Assembly (NCBI GenBank): GCA_018340805.1
Contig: JACMZG010000008.1
Location: 20,725,898-20,789,897 of the forward strand
From: Microvelia longipes
Lineage: Eukaryota > Arthropoda > Insecta > Hemiptera > Veliidae
DNA length: 64,000 nt
Direction: 5' to 3'
Within the stretch, counting starts at the first letter, position 1, and the number at the start of each line of letters is the position of its first letter. Shown here in pieces: positions 1 through 12,246 of the stretch. Position numbers and translations under genes: made by a program. The notes below the pieces were generated by a model. It ran no database searches. It had not been told where the DNA came from and saw nothing but the letters and a program-made list of their open reading frames with translations.

Positions 1-1074
1 TTTGTTCACAATTTCCTTTTAATTTAAGCTTAATTAATTCATCATTTCATACACCTCATATCCGTGATCATATTCAGCACTGTGTCAGTTCTCTATTTTT
101 ACGTCTTGAGATTGCGCTGAGGCAATTAGTATAAGGGATTTCGTCTAATTTAATTGATACTTTTAGCATAAAGAATGCAAGCATTCAAAGGTAGTTCCCG
201 CTGTGTGAATCCTGATGGATCAAATGGCCTTTTAACTTCCTAAGCCAAGAACGAATACCTAGAGTTGTACATATGTTCCAAAAGTGATTATGAAAACAGA
301 CTTAACAAATACTCAATCTTCCAGATCACAGGGGTACTCGATGTCATCATCGTCCAGCCCAATGTTATCGTCCAACCCTTCAAGACAACAACCGGTGAAT
401 ACAACACACTTGAGTACTGTTATTCCTTTTTGAATTCTATTTATTTTTATTATCCATATAATTTTATTCACATCGATAATCTTTGATAACTCAGCCGTAA
501 ATTATTAAAAGGCAATAATAAAACTTTGCCTATAATGGGCATTACAAGAAATAAATAGACGGCTCAATACCTTTTGAATATTTGAGCTTAACACTGGGAG
601 GTTCTCACTAATGCATTGCCTTGTACGTCGTATGTAGAAGTTAATAAACCACATTCCTTTATGAAGCTATTAACATATTAATAATTTTTAATATGAAAAA
701 TCTCCCTATTTTTATTGAAAGCTTATAAAAGGCTAAATCCAATCATTTTATTCTCAGAAAGATTAAGAAAAAGAAGGAATAATAATTCATTTTTTTGAGC
801 AAAGAGTAAAAATGTAGTTATAAGCCAATAAAATGAATCCCCGATTGAATTGCGTGTGATTAATATGAACTTTTACTTCATATGTTTAGTTTTGTTGAGA
901 ACACTAAGGGGGGGGGGATTGTAGGAATATTACGCGTTGTTGCGAAATCTTTAAAACATTTACATTAAATTAGAGTGTTTACAAAAGTACACAGTTTTCT
1001 ACTTTTAAATCTAGCACCATTTATCGGGTTTGCATCTTTACTGGGCACCCGCTTTGTCTGACGTCATCATTTCC
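1..1074. other. AT-rich intergenic DNA, no gene seen
   Basis: No coding region or recognisable repeat is supported here. The only open frame of note (265-486) is short and has low-complexity composition. A run of ten G at 908-917 is unusual in such AT-rich DNA. Confidence 0.6.
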
Positions 1075-1171
1075 GTTTGATAGATAGCGTGTTTACAAGA
1101 AAAATGTCTAGAAACACACACACACACACACACAGACACACACACATATATATATATAATATAATATATAT

Positions 1172-1204
<33 letters not shown>

Positions 1205-1322
1205 TATATATAATATATATATATATATCTGTGTGTGTGTGTGTGTATGTATGTATTTTAAAGTTACGCATACCTATTTTTTCGTCATCAAGGACCTCTG
1301 AAACGGATTGTATCTAGGTCCG
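1075..1322 (+). repeat. Dispersed repeat family A, copy 1 (microsatellite inside)
   Basis: The left flank (GCGTGTTTACAAGAA) and right flank (ATTTTTTCGT, then GGACCTCTGAAA and CTAGGTCC) match the flanks of a second copy at 45225-45421. In both copies a (TA)n-rich microsatellite lies between the same two flanks. The unit is therefore one repeat family with an internal expandable microsatellite. Function and class are unknown. Confidence 0.7.
1113..1256. repeat. Compound microsatellite (CA)n(TA)n(GT)n
   Basis: CA repeats on the left, a long TA block with several phase breaks, and GT repeats on the right make the tract self-complementary overall. Open frames here on both strands (poly Thr-His, Ile-Tyr, Val-Cys) are artefacts of the simple repeat. 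Confidence 0.95.
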
Positions 1323-1420
1323 AGATTCGAATCCCGCCATGCAGCCTATCCCTAATGAATTTTCCCCAAAGAAAATTCGCTGTAAAAAAAAATAAATAGA
1401 AACATCACAAATCAAGACTC
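1300..1420 (+). repeat. Possible tRNA-derived SINE segment (B-box match)
   Basis: GATTCGAATCC near 1324-1334 matches the RNA polymerase III B-box consensus closely. It is followed by a short body and an A-rich tract at 1384-1400. No clear A box was found upstream, so this may be a truncated SINE or a chance match inside family A. Confidence 0.35.
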
Positions 1421-1422
1421 AA

Positions 1423-2435
1423 GTCGCGCAAGTCTCAAGATTGAGCAACATTCAAGCTAAAGCTTCTGGGCTCTCCTATATAAAGTTAGATAGTTGCTCG
1501 TTCTAATCATAAAATTATTTTAAATATATCTATAATAGTTATTTATATTACTTTGCATATATTTTGTATTTTACAAATAAACTTTTTTTTCTTGTGGATG
1601 TGAATTAGGCACTTTAGATCTTCAAAAAAGTAGGTTAAATGCGTTTTATACCTTCTGCGACAATTCCCATCTTCAATTTTTTACTATCGCCGACTTGAAA
1701 AATAAATCAGTAGTGTAAGTTCCATAGCTATTTTACATTTAGTTTGTACATTATTATAGCATGACATACAATTTTGTTTACAAAAAAATCCTTTAAAGTA
1801 ACCAAATATTCCCTACTCTGGCAACACTGCAAGTCAGGTTATGTTTTAAATTTTATCATTTGATTTTGTTCTGTTTTTTATTTTAAAAATTTATTTCGAA
1901 GCAAGTTCGAAGTTGTAAGTAAGAGTACCGAAGTACCCTGTACCCGATTTCTTATTGAAGTTAATTCTGTTAATAAGGAATTGCTTGTAGAATACATAAT
2001 GTATTTATTAACCACAGACGGCCATTTTCAGTGGCACATGTAATCACTTCGTCAGGTTCCAAACAGAAATTACTAAAACCACAAGAGCCTTTTAACTTCA
2101 CTCTTTCCTCTTTTACATCATTGTGTTTAGAAAATTATAACCACGCGGTTTTACACCTGTTTTCTTTTTTATCTTTTTTACAAGATAGAATCTTACCTAC
2201 TATTTTTTCTGTAGGGAATAATGTCGGTTATTCCTCATTTGAATATCAGGTTTTTCTCATATGAGTATCGAGTATTCCTTATTTGAGTATCTGCTTAATG
2301 AATTGCTACTTCCACTAATGCATTATTGAATCCAAAACCCTTGCATTAACTTTTAACGTTAAACTACCCATTTTATTACATTATTATACCATTAGTCATT
2401 TTGACGGAGAGTTTGTGGTATAGACTTACCATGAT
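1423..2435. other. AT-rich DNA without supported gene
   Basis: No recognisable coding sequence. A 77-codon open frame at 2031-2264 has no family resemblance that I can see. A short motif near 1928-1950 (GAAGTACCCTGTACCCGAT) recurs in similar form near 14400, 17140, 23080 and 38378, so it belongs to a dispersed repeat. Confidence 0.5.
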
Positions 2436-2439
2436 GTTT

Positions 2440-2560
2440 AATAAAAAAACACACTATAGAATTAAAAACAATTAATATATTTTGAACCGCAATAGTATAA
2501 CAAAATTATAACTGACCAGTTTCGATTTACGTCATCACCAGAGTTGTTTACAGAGAGCTT
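2440..2560 (-). repeat. Dispersed repeat family E, minus-strand copy
   Basis: Read on the minus strand this matches 4285-4400. Shared blocks are the CTGRTGATGACGTAAAT..CGAAAC hairpin motif (2514-2541 here), CTGGTCAGTT, CAATAGTATAA in opposite orientation, and AACAATTAATATATT. The two copies are inverted relative to each other, about 1.8 kb apart. Confidence 0.7.
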
Positions 2561-3605
2561 TTTTTGTAATAAATAAAAGGTATAGTAATACTCTACCTCC
2601 GAGGGAGTTTTGGTATTTAAATATAATGGTAATTAAGTCAAACACCCTAGGAAGAAAAATGAATGAGTTGAGGTTGTTTTGTTGCAGGTTATTGAGTATA
2701 TTTCGGTGTTAATCGTCTGTTAAACATAAGTATTGTTTATTATAATATTTTCTATACATTAATTCTTAAAAAACGATATCATTTTAAGTATTGAGATTTT
2801 TTAATAAAATACCCAATATATAAAATTTGAAATTAAATGTTGGCAACACTTGTACCGTGGAGCTGTCGCGCCGAAAGATGTTGCGCTAGTGTGGTGTCGA
2901 CTCTCCGGCCTCAAGGACGAATATTCTTTTTTTATATAGGTTCTTTTTTGATCAGTTTTCACGTTTTACTTTTTATTTTTCTTCGGCGTAGTTGGCTGTT
3001 TTCTTTTAATTTATGAATTTGCTAATGATTATATTTAGTTCCTTTAAACCATAATAATATGGAGTTTAAGAGTTTGGAGTAAGAGTATGGGTATTGATAT
3101 GGAGTTCAAGAATATGGAGTTTTAGTAACTTAACCAGAGTGTTTTTCGTACCGGTAAGGTAATCCTTTTATTTGTTTATTTCTTTGGTTTTATTGAATTT
3201 TGGTTGGGGAAAAGGGGGTATTTTTTATTTATGATGAATACTGATCTACTATACTGTGTAATACTGATGTTTGCCGATTGTAGTTTCAGACCAGGGGCCT
3301 AACTGAAGTGAGTCGTTGCGGATCCTGGATTTCTGGATGTGGGAGTGGACTCATCTGTTGCAGATTCCCCTGACAGACCTGACTTACCTTAAATATAGCT
3401 AAGGAACTTGTATAGATTTGAGGGGTATGGAAGGATCTGATCAATCGTTCCATACCGTCCAGATCTCTACCCCATTCCTTGCCCAGGTATTAAAATATCG
3501 TTATACTTTATTATATTTTTATTATGAATTTAATCTAATGAAGCAATAAGACTGAAACCCCTTCCTTCTATATATTTATTTCATGAATTAATTTTTTTAA
3601 TATGT
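2561..3605. other. Intergenic DNA with two GC-richer patches and a hairpin
   Basis: Patches at about 2850-2915 and 3270-3400 are richer in G and C than their surroundings but contain no recognisable protein. A hairpin at 3424-3458 has the arms GGTATGGAA and TTCCATACC. No gene is supported. Confidence 0.45.
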
Positions 3606-3726
<121 letters not shown>

Positions 3727-3982
3727 AGGTTTAGGTCTTCCGGTGGTGACCGCGTCAATGTAGATAAAGAATCCGACGTTTCGCTTCCACTGTGGGAGGC
3801 ATCTTCAGGATGTAGGACATCATGGATAGAAACGCAATGCTCTAAAAACTGAACTGTTCAGTTTTGTAGAGCATTGCGTTTCTATCCATGATGTCCTACA
3901 TCCTGAAGATGCCTCCCACAGTGGAAGCGAAACGTCGGATTCTCATCTACATTGACGCGGTCACCACCGGAAGACCTAACCT
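3727..3982. repeat. Snapback palindrome built from repeat family C
   Basis: Two arms of about 128 bp (3727-3854 and 3856-3982) are near-perfect inverted copies meeting at a one-base spacer, AACTGAAC/T/GTTCAGTT. The same sequence occurs as single arms at about 28145-28312 and 31180-31325 and as a remnant in the loop at 47655-47735. The right arm carries CTGAAGATG at 3903 and GCGAAACGTCGG about 20 bases later, with a short stem between. The near absence of a loop suggests a recent inverted duplication rather than a classical TIR transposon. Confidence 0.85.
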
Positions 3983-4017
3983 TCATGACAACAACCGCGG
4001 AAGCCTACGCAGTTTAT

Positions 4018-4091
<74 letters not shown>

Positions 4092-4093
4092 AT
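4018..4093. repeat. (TA)n microsatellite
   Basis: TA tract on the right side of the family C palindrome. Open frames across it are repeat artefacts. Confidence 0.95.
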
Positions 4094-4284
4094 GGATTCT
4101 TTCATTTGAGCAAAAATTCTCTCTTTTTTTCTCTCTTGTATTTTCCCCTTCTCAAAACCCTTGATGAGCTAGGCTGAGGGAAATTTATTGTATGCGTCTT
4201 ATTAGTAGGGCACACACTGACATTAAATATCAGTGTTATAGATTGTTATCTTAATAAAATGCTTCATTTTAATAGCTTTTGTAT

Positions 4285-4400
4285 TTGAAAACAGCTCTGA
4301 TGATGACGTAAATTCGAAACCGGTCAGTTTTAATTTTTTATACTATTGTGATTGACAATATATTAATTGTTTTTAGTTCTAGTGTTTTTTATGGAACATT
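4285..4400 (+). repeat. Dispersed repeat family E, plus-strand copy
   Basis: Inverted relative to the copy at 2440-2560. It contains CTGATGATGACG, a short loop and TTCGAAACCGGTC (4297-4329), followed by TACTATTGTGATTG and ATATATTAATTGTTTTT. The hairpin motif has the form discussed in the hammerhead-like finding. Confidence 0.7.
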
Positions 4401-5059
4401 TTATTATTATTAAGTTGTTCAGTAAAAATATGTTCTGTTGTCAAATTATACTTGAATACTTTCATGCAATTGTTACTACTAAAATCTAAAAGGTAAATTA
4501 CTTCTGAAATACTTACTTCCTCATTGGTATTTTGATTAATATAATACTTAATATTTTTTAATTTCCTGTACTATCTGTTTTATAATTTGCACTTTGGAAT
4601 AATGTACTTGTAAAATGATGAAAAGAATTTACTTCCGTTTTTTTTCTCTAGAAATCTTCCATTAATTAAAACTTGAAAATAATATTCCTCGTATTTTTTA
4701 ATTACTTAAATATCTTAACTTCAACATTTATGATTTTAAAATGATCATATAAATGTACTAAATGAAAAAATTCAGAGGGAAAAAATAACAAAACAAAATT
4801 TCTTGTAATTCATGAATTTTTTATTCGATTTAATATCATTCTGAAAAAAAAGAAAATATAAAGGGTTGAGGTAAAAATGAAAAAAAGTTGCATGGATTTA
4901 TTTATGAATTTTGCAGTTAAAATTGGCAATATCTTGGAAATTAAATGAGGTTCTAGGTGTGTGGGGCGTTAAATAGTTAATAAAGAGTAAAGATAGTTAG
5001 TAAAGAGTAATAACAAATTTTCTGTTTAATATTTTAGAAAATTATTGTTTTTACTTTTC
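4401..5059. other. AT-rich DNA, nothing recognised
   Basis: Runs of A and T with no long open frame and no repeat recognised elsewhere in the window. Confidence 0.5.
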
Positions 5060-5260
5060 CTCAATTGTATTTTGTATTGTAGGTAAGAGTAGGAAAAGTA
5101 TTGTGTTTGCAAAAATAAATCGAACCCCGTATTTCATCTTAATTATCTGTTATTGATGTGTAATGAACTCTTGACTGGTTTTAACGAAGTTTTCTGTCTA
5201 TGTGTGTGTGACTCTGTTATCATCGTAAATACCAGGTTATTTATACTAGAGAGTTGGAAC
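5060..5260 (-). repeat. Dispersed repeat family B copy
   Basis: On the minus strand it contains the family's characteristic 3' part, TTTTTGCAAACACAATACT followed by TTTTCCTACTCTTACCTAC. Upstream are a (CA)-type block and the head CTCTAGTATAAATA. Other copies are near 8797, 12486, 24785, 26945, 30420 and 43845. It lies about 80 bp from the 27-bp minisatellite at 5343. Confidence 0.65.
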
Positions 5261-5342
5261 ATGGAATAAAATTATCTTCAGGGCAATTTTTACTATCCGA
5301 AAAATGTTTTTATGACGCCTTTGACTCAGCTTTTGATACCCA

Positions 5343-5690
5343 TTTGTGACGTCACCGTTCCTCAGCGTATATGTACTGTCACCGTTTCTCTGCGTATGTA
5401 TACTGTCACTGTTCCTTAACGTATGTATACTGTCACCGTTCTTTAGCGTATATGTACTGTCACCGTTCCTCTGCGTATATTATTTTTACCGTTCCTTAGC
5501 GTATAAGTACTATCACCGTTCCTCTGCGTATGTGTACTGTCACCGTTCTTTAGCGTATATGTACTGTCACCGTTCCTCTGCGTATATGTACTGTTACCGT
5601 TCCTCTGCGTATGTATACTGTCGCCGTTCCTCAGCGTATATGTACTGTTACCGTTCCTCAGCGTATGTATGCTATCACCGTTTCTCATTG
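5343..5690. repeat. 27-bp minisatellite, about 12 copies
   Basis: The monomer is about CACCGTTCCTCTGCGTATAT plus GTACTGT. Copies alternate between TTAGCG/CTCAGCG/CTCTGCG and TATATGTA/TATGTATA variants. Because 27 is a multiple of three, the array stays open in frames on both strands. These frames encode simple nine-residue repeats and are unlikely to be genes. A decayed two-copy relative is at 14044-14098. Confidence 0.9.
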
Positions 5691-6093
5691 GATTGGCTAA
5701 GCTTAATTGGTAGCTGATCACTAACAGTAACACTAAAACTGTTTTGTCTGTCAATTTATAATAGACGCAGTTGAACTGTCAGACTTAAGATCTATATATT
5801 AAGGTTTTTATACTAGTTGTTCTTCACAACGAATCTTTTTTTTAAACCACGATAACATTTTTTGCTAAGTAATCAAAAATTGTATAAAATCTAATGCTAA
5901 TCGAGTTAAAATGTGACAAATATACATAACTAATTGGTGATTAGATGCACCGTATTAGTATGATCCATACCAAGTATTTATGACCTTTGTTTAGTAATTC
6001 ATGACATACTGCTGATGAGCAAAGCAAGTTCGAAGAAATAACTCGACTTTAGATCAATATTTCATAATAAGGTCATACGCAGCTAGACCGATG
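5691..6093. other. Spacer between two minisatellites
   Basis: AT-rich sequence with no supported gene. Confidence 0.5.
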
Positions 6094-6450
6094 CAATGCT
6101 TCTGTCCGATGTAATGCTAAATATTTAGTGTAATGCCCTTCCGATGTATGCTCCTGTCAGATGTAATGGTCCTGTCCGATGTAATGCTCTATTCGATGTA
6201 ATGCTGCTGTCCGTTGTAATGCTGCTGTCCGATGTAATGCTCTATCGATGTAATGCTGCTGTCCGATGTATGCTTCTATTCGATGTAATGCTGCTGTCCG
6301 ATGTAATGCTTCTATTCGATGTAATGCTGCTGTCCGATGTAATGCTGTCTGTAATGCCGATGTAAATTGCCGATGTAATGCTGATGTAATGTAATGCTGC
6401 TGTCCGATGTAATGCTTCTATCGATGTAATGTGCTGTCCGATGTAATGCT
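6094..6450. repeat. 18-bp minisatellite with 36-bp higher-order unit
   Basis: The monomer GATGTAATGCTGCTGTCC alternates with GATGTAATGCTTCTATTC, giving a 36-bp dimer period in the centre. Many copies have one- or two-base losses. Poly Met-Leu-Asp-Val frames here are artefacts. Confidence 0.9.
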
Positions 6451-6965
6451 GTGTCAGTATTTCTCATTTTAAATTTAGATTTTTGTACTCCTGCTCAGCA
6501 TTATGCTTATGAGACTGGCTTCTTTACATTATATTCGGAATAAAACTTTTTAAATTTAATTCAGAAAACTATTATATACGTGATTAGCAGGTATGGCGTT
6601 ACACAAATATGATGCCATTCTGATAATTTAATAAAAATTAGGCATATATAAAATCAAAAAGTTAAGTAATCGTTATGGAGTAAAACCATACAGATATACT
6701 AGAGGGGGTATAGCCTATTTCAATATATTGAAAGGCCTGAAACATCGTTTTGGGGCTCTCAGGGGCTCTGTAACTCCTTTAAGAGTTAGTTAAGGTTATA
6801 ATAAATCAATTGTTTTGGCTTTCCGCACATCGTTTTTGTTTAGATGTCTATTTTCACATTCTGTATATAATTTACTGTAATTTTGTACTTATTATTTGAT
6901 TATTTTTTAAGTAAGGTGGGCTGGTTACTTTTTCATTGTTTCAAAATTCAACTAATAGGGCCTCT
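6451..6965. other. AT-rich DNA, no supported gene
   Basis: Contains GGGGCTCTCAGGGGCTCTG near 6754-6772, a short motif resembling the GGCCC/CTCTAG-rich DNA at 35.6-36 kb and 63.5-63.9 kb. A 64-codon frame at 6883-7077 overlaps the following foldback and is not supported as a gene. Confidence 0.4.
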
Positions 6966-7499
6966 CTACACCTTTTCAATTTTATTTGAGAAACTGTTAT
7001 GTTTATTTGAGAACATATCAATTGTATTTGAGATTAGAAAACATCAATTGAATTTGAGAACAGTCAGTTGTATTTGAGTAGGCATTAAATGAATTCTATT
7101 TAAGAATTTATTAAATGTTTTTGAGAACTTGTGATTTGATAATGAGTAACTCAAAATTCGGCCAATTTTTACATTACTTATTTTTCTTTAAATACAATTA
7201 TACCTTGTTAGGTGAGAGTTAAGCAATGAAACATATACAGGGTGGAACAACTCACTTTAACCAACAATAAATCCTACAATTGACAACTTCTCAAATTCAA
7301 TCAACCTTTCTGAAATGAAATTAAACAATTCTCAATTTTATGTAATGCTTTCTCAAATAAAATTGACTATTCTCAACTACATTTGTTGTTTTATCAAATT
7401 CAACAGACTAATCTAATTTACATTTGATATTTTCTCAAATACAATTCATTATTCTCAATACAATTAATATCTTCTCAAATAAATGTGGAAAAGGTGTAG
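6966..7499. mobile_element. Foldback or MITE-like element with TTTGAGAA subrepeats
   Basis: The outer inverted repeat is CTACACCTTTT (6966-6976) and AAAAGGTGTAG (7489-7499). The left half carries several ATTTGAGAA units and the right half the complementary TTCTCAAAT units, so the whole element can fold on itself. There is no coding capacity. A non-autonomous DNA transposon is the likely class, but no clear target duplication was found. Confidence 0.6.
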
Positions 7500-8796
7500 T
7501 AATAACATCTCTATGAGTGCAACGATATATGAAAAACAACTTGATGATTTAAGATCAACACAATAAATAGTTATACATCATAATCAAACATTTTATTTTA
7601 TATTTTATTTTGAGTTATTCGTTCATTTTTTTATGTAGATAATATTTCTGATTAAAATAGTATTGACATTATTTATTAAGTAAATAAAAATAAAACTTAT
7701 ATACAAAGAAAATGAAATAAATTATTTTAAAACCAAAATATCTGAAAATCCTTCTTTACTTCTTTTTTGTACATGTGCGCTCTTTTTGACTAAATCAAGA
7801 CCCGATGCCCGTGATGTCATTTTGTTTATTCTACATCAATTTAAAAATTAATTAATGATAAAATGTACTAATTAACAGGATCAAGATTTAACATTGGTTT
7901 CACTTGAAAAGGTTAAATATGTTTATAATCTCTGTGTGATTAGCTTATTCTAGACTCATACTTTAACTGTCGGTGAAGTTTGAATTCAAATATTAAAATT
8001 TACATTGGGTTGTTTGAGTATCAGGATAAAACTATTTTCTGAACATAGTTAAAACATAGCAACTATTATATTGAAGATGGACTTGGAATGTAGTTAAGTC
8101 AGTGGGATGCTGTTGAATGATTTAAAACTTTATCCATACTAACTCCGAGTCTCTGAATCCTTGACCTTTGGACTCCGTTCGGTCCCGTACCCGGTTCAGT
8201 CCTGCCTTCGTCTTCTTCTTCTTTATCTTTACTAATTATCTTGAAGAGGTTCCAGACCTCGACTCCTCCTACAATTTTATTTATTTCCCTACCGATATAA
8301 GGTTTTTTTAACCTTCTTGTTTTATATTTTTTTTAAAACAGATTATTTTTTGAAAACAAATCGATTTTTATACAAAGAACATTTTTTTAAATTATAAAAT
8401 TTTATGTTAAAATATTTGAAATTAGTAAAATTGTTTAATTTAATTTCAGATATTATGTTTATTCACAAACCTTTATATTTATTTTTAAAAATGTATATTT
8501 ATTTTTTAATATCTAATTTTAAATATGTGTGTTCCATAATTTTTTCTTGTTTAAAAATCAGTGTTTATTTATAAATATTCATGTTTAATTTAATATATAT
8601 ACGTATCCATTTTCAAACATTTATGTTTAAAATCAAGTACCATTGTTTATTTTATTTAAAATTTATCTTTATTTAAAACTATTCTTTATTAATTTATATT
8701 TTATTTTCAAACTGTTGCTGTTCATTATATCATTGCTTATTTCTACTTATTTGTATTTAATTTAAAATCTAAGTATATATTTTTACTTGTCCTCAT
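7500..8796. other. Very AT-rich DNA, no gene seen
   Basis: Long T- and A-rich stretches with recurrent TTTAAAAT/TATTTAT words between about 8300 and 8780. A GC-richer patch around 8150-8260 contains no recognisable motif. Confidence 0.5.
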
Positions 8797-9110
8797 ACCG
8801 TGGGCAGGCATATAGGAAAAGTATTGTGTTGCAAAAAATACTAAACCGGTAGTTTTTAGTTCTATGTTTTTGTTGTGTGTGTTTTGTGTATGTGTGTGTT
8901 CGTGTCTTTTATCATCGTAGTTCTACTGTATTTATGCTAGAGAGTTGACAATTTGTACAAAATCAGTCTATAGCTGTAGTTGTGCTATTCGAAAATAATT
9001 TTTGTATGACTTCAATATCCTGCAATAATGACTTGGCTTAAATTTCAAATAATTATAAAACGCGGAAAATTATGCGATCGGATTAAAATTTAACACCATG
9101 TAGACATGTA
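8797..9110 (-). repeat. Dispersed repeat family B copy
   Basis: On the minus strand it contains CAACACAATACTTTTCCTAT and ATGCCTGCC. Upstream are a CA-rich block and CTCTAGCATAAATACAG. The outer end, AAAACGCGGAAAATT (9058-9072), is shared with 12665-12680, next to the 47-bp satellite. Confidence 0.6.
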
Positions 9111-9369
9111 TAAGACTAACATTTGTGCTAAGCATTATCTTATTACCAGCATAAGTTCAATTTTTTATTAGATGACCTGTGTAAGTTTCATAAAGAAATT
9201 GGAAAATAATCCAATTGGGTTTAAGTTAAGAACAAGTGTATACCTTCATGCAACAAATAAGTACCCTAAGTTTTGTTTAAATACAACAAGAATATCTATA
9301 ATTTTTGTTGGATCATAAACGTTAAGCAGCATTGAGTGTGGTCAGTGCTATATGGGTGACCGCTACGAC

Positions 9370-9480
9370 TGAAACGTATGAATTTACAATCAGAGGACAA
9401 GCGAAGCGAAGTCCGAAGTAGAGAGGACGAGCATAGAAAATCCGATGTGATGAGGAAAAGTTCCGAGTTCCGATGTCATT
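9370..9480 (-). repeat. Motif F cluster (TTCGGACTTCGCTTCGCT)
   Basis: On the minus strand it reads TTCGGACTTCGCTTCGCTTG then TCCTC, preceded by related units CTCGTCCTC and TCCTCATCAC. The same short motif is repeated at 14970, 23100-23300, 33300-33410, 36340-36450, 42905-42985 and 61068-61090. A short open frame here comes from the repeat. Confidence 0.6.
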
Positions 9481-9560
9481 CGAAATTTGACTTATTTCAT
9501 CCAAAAATTATTTAAGCAAACATTTTTCTTATCAAGTATGATAATCCACAATCAAGAATA

Positions 9561-9708
<148 letters not shown>

Positions 9709-9865
9709 TATTCAAAATCTATGCGTAGTGGTATGTACTGCTGTAGCAATTTTTAAAAGATTTTTAAAATATCCCTCTACTTTGCTAAAGGAAAACATGT
9801 AGGGAAATATTTCAGCTAAAGGTAAGTTTTTCCTTGTCTTTCCATTGCAAAGGTAAAGCATTAAG

Positions 9866-10023
9866 GTAAGATAGTATTTCTTTTTAGTTTTACTTTATTT
9901 ATTTAATTGACACAATCATATTTGTTAAATACTAACATAATGCTTTCATTAAGTTTAGTATTTAACAAATATGATTGTGTCAATTAAATAAATAAAGTAA
10001 AACTAAAAGAAATACTATCTTAC
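9866..10023. repeat. Near-perfect 70-nt inverted repeat (long hairpin)
   Basis: Arms at 9866-9935 and 9955-10023 are identical in reverse complement except for one extra T in a T-run. They are separated by a 19-nt loop. The DNA outside the arms is not similar. Such preservation implies recent origin or template switching. A transcript would form a long double-stranded hairpin, but nothing here shows that it is transcribed. Confidence 0.9.
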
Positions 10024-10960
10024 AAAATAAATAATAAAACCATTAATAATTAACAAATATATTTTAAAGATGGATATAAAAGATATCTATAGTATATAAG
10101 GCTGTATCATAAAGAATAGACTCAATAAACCCCTACTTAAAGTAATAAAGTATAATGACATTAGAATAAGTATATAAATAAAATTAGTGTATAAAGAAGG
10201 TATTATACTTTAGCATAACAATTGCTACTGAATTCAATGGCTGAATAGGGATTATATCAATTTGTTTGAATGCCATTTGGATTAAATAATGCCATTATTG
10301 CATTCAATAGAAAACTTAAAGAAGTTATAAAATTAGTAGATTTGTATAAAAGGATTATTAGTTTTTAAAATCATCTATGAATGAATTCCTTTGTGCATAA
10401 GATTATTTAATTTTAATAAAATAAGAAATGTAGAAAATTATATTTTTCTCTAAGGTATTAAGTAAAAAAAAGATTTCTGTAGAATTTTATCAAAGACATA
10501 AAATTTAATCGATGCTAAACAGTTTGTATCATGGAATTAATTTTTTACAAAAGGTCTCTGAAAATTTTTTGTTATGTGATTTTGGGAGCCCTGTTTAAAA
10601 TATAATAAAGATATTATCGGAATAAAAGGATTGTCCTATGTGGGAGGCCTCACTACCAAATGTTAAGATTGTAAAAAAAAGGATTCTCTTAAGGATGTTT
10701 CCTGCCTTCAAGGATAAATATAATAAAATTCATTAAAGTTTATCCTTTTTAAGATGAAATGTTATTTAAGTTTTTGTGCTTAGGTAATGGCGCAGTTAAA
10801 TAATTATACTAGGGATATAAATAATTGCGTTTTGTTATCTTACCTTATTCTGATTTTCTTATTATGTAGTATGCTAATACTTAATGCATGTTAGAATCGT
10901 ACGTGTCCTTTGTGTATGAATAACATTTTAAATTCTTAATATTTTAAGAATAATGCTGGT
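10024..10960. other. AT-rich DNA, nothing recognised
   Basis: No long open frame, tandem array or matched dispersed repeat seen. Confidence 0.5.
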
Positions 10961-10962
10961 GT

Positions 10963-11320
10963 GGTTGAGTTTTGTTGGAGAGACTTCAAATTAAAACTGT
11001 TGAGAGCAGACTTCAAATTAAAAACTGCTTGTTGAGTTTTGTTAGAGCAGACTTCAAATTAAAACTGTTGAGTTTTGTTGGAGCAGGCCTTCAAATTAAA
11101 ACTGTTGAGTTTTGTTGGAGCAGACTTCAAATTAAAACTGTTGAGTTTGTTGGAGCAGACTTCAATTAAAACTGTTGAGTTTTGTTAGAGCAGACTTCAA
11201 ATTAAAACTGTTGAGTTTTGTTGGAGCAGACTTCAAATTAAAAACTGTTGAGTTTTGTTAGAACAGACTTCAAATTAAAACTGTTGAGTTTTGTTGGAGC
11301 AGACTTCAAATTAAAACGGT
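10963..11320. repeat. 36-bp minisatellite, about 10 copies
   Basis: The monomer starts GTTGAGTTTTGTTGGAGCAG and continues ACTTCAAATTAAAACT. Copies differ mostly by single-base insertions or deletions (AAAA versus AAAAA, one lost A or T). The open frame at 10972-11169 is a repeat artefact. Confidence 0.92.
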
Positions 11321-12029
11321 TACGAGTATTAACAACATATATAAGTCTAAAACATATTAAAATTACGCTATTTTAAAGACTATAGTTGATTTCCTTAGGA
11401 TATATTTTCAGCCATGGGTGTTAACAGGGAGGGTCACACGGGTCACTTGATCCCCCCTGAAAAATTAGAAAATTTAGATTGACCCGCACTGCAAATTAGA
11501 AAAAAATTAATTGTTATTACCTTTTTTTATTCGTTAAAATAACTTAATTAATTAATTTATTTTTTAATTTAATTTTTAAAAAATGATTTAAAATATAATT
11601 AAACTAAGTATTGCGTTGTCAGGAACTTACTAAACTTTTTTTATTTTTTCTATAGAAAAATAATTTAAATATTAAACAAGGATAACTTGTCTCTAAAAAA
11701 AGTAATAAAGACTCGCTTTACTTGCAATAAGCAAAAAAGGCTCGCTTTGATCACTAAATTGCTATAATATCATATTAGGTACTTTAAAAGGGGTAGCTTC
11801 GCTAACTATATATATACGTGAATGTCAGAAAAGAGGCTCAAATCGCTCACAAAATTGCTAAAGTACAAAATAATAATTGAATAAATAATAATATTAAAAT
11901 AATAGTTGAAATAATTGTGTTAATTGTGAAAATGACGCTTATGAGATTGTTCGGACGACGGAAGTTGAGGGGTGGTGGGGGGATAGATTTAAATTGGCTT
12001 CCTAATACCAATAATATATATCCAAAAAA
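11321..12029. other. AT-rich DNA with a possible transposon end
   Basis: At 11411-11470 a GC-richer segment runs from CAGCCATGGGTG through AGGGTCACACGGGTCAC to GATCCCCCCTGAAAAA. Its G/C-run layout resembles ends of hAT-type non-autonomous elements, but no partner inverted repeat was found. Otherwise no gene is supported. Small repeats of TCGCTCACAAAATTGC type occur at 11750-11870. Confidence 0.3.

Positions 12030-12246
<217 letters not shown>

Noticed and set aside
1113..1256. Open frames across microsatellites (also at 4018, 12062, 26232, 45259 and 60090)
   Set aside because: They are simple-sequence artefacts encoding Ile-Tyr, Thr-His or Val-Cys runs.
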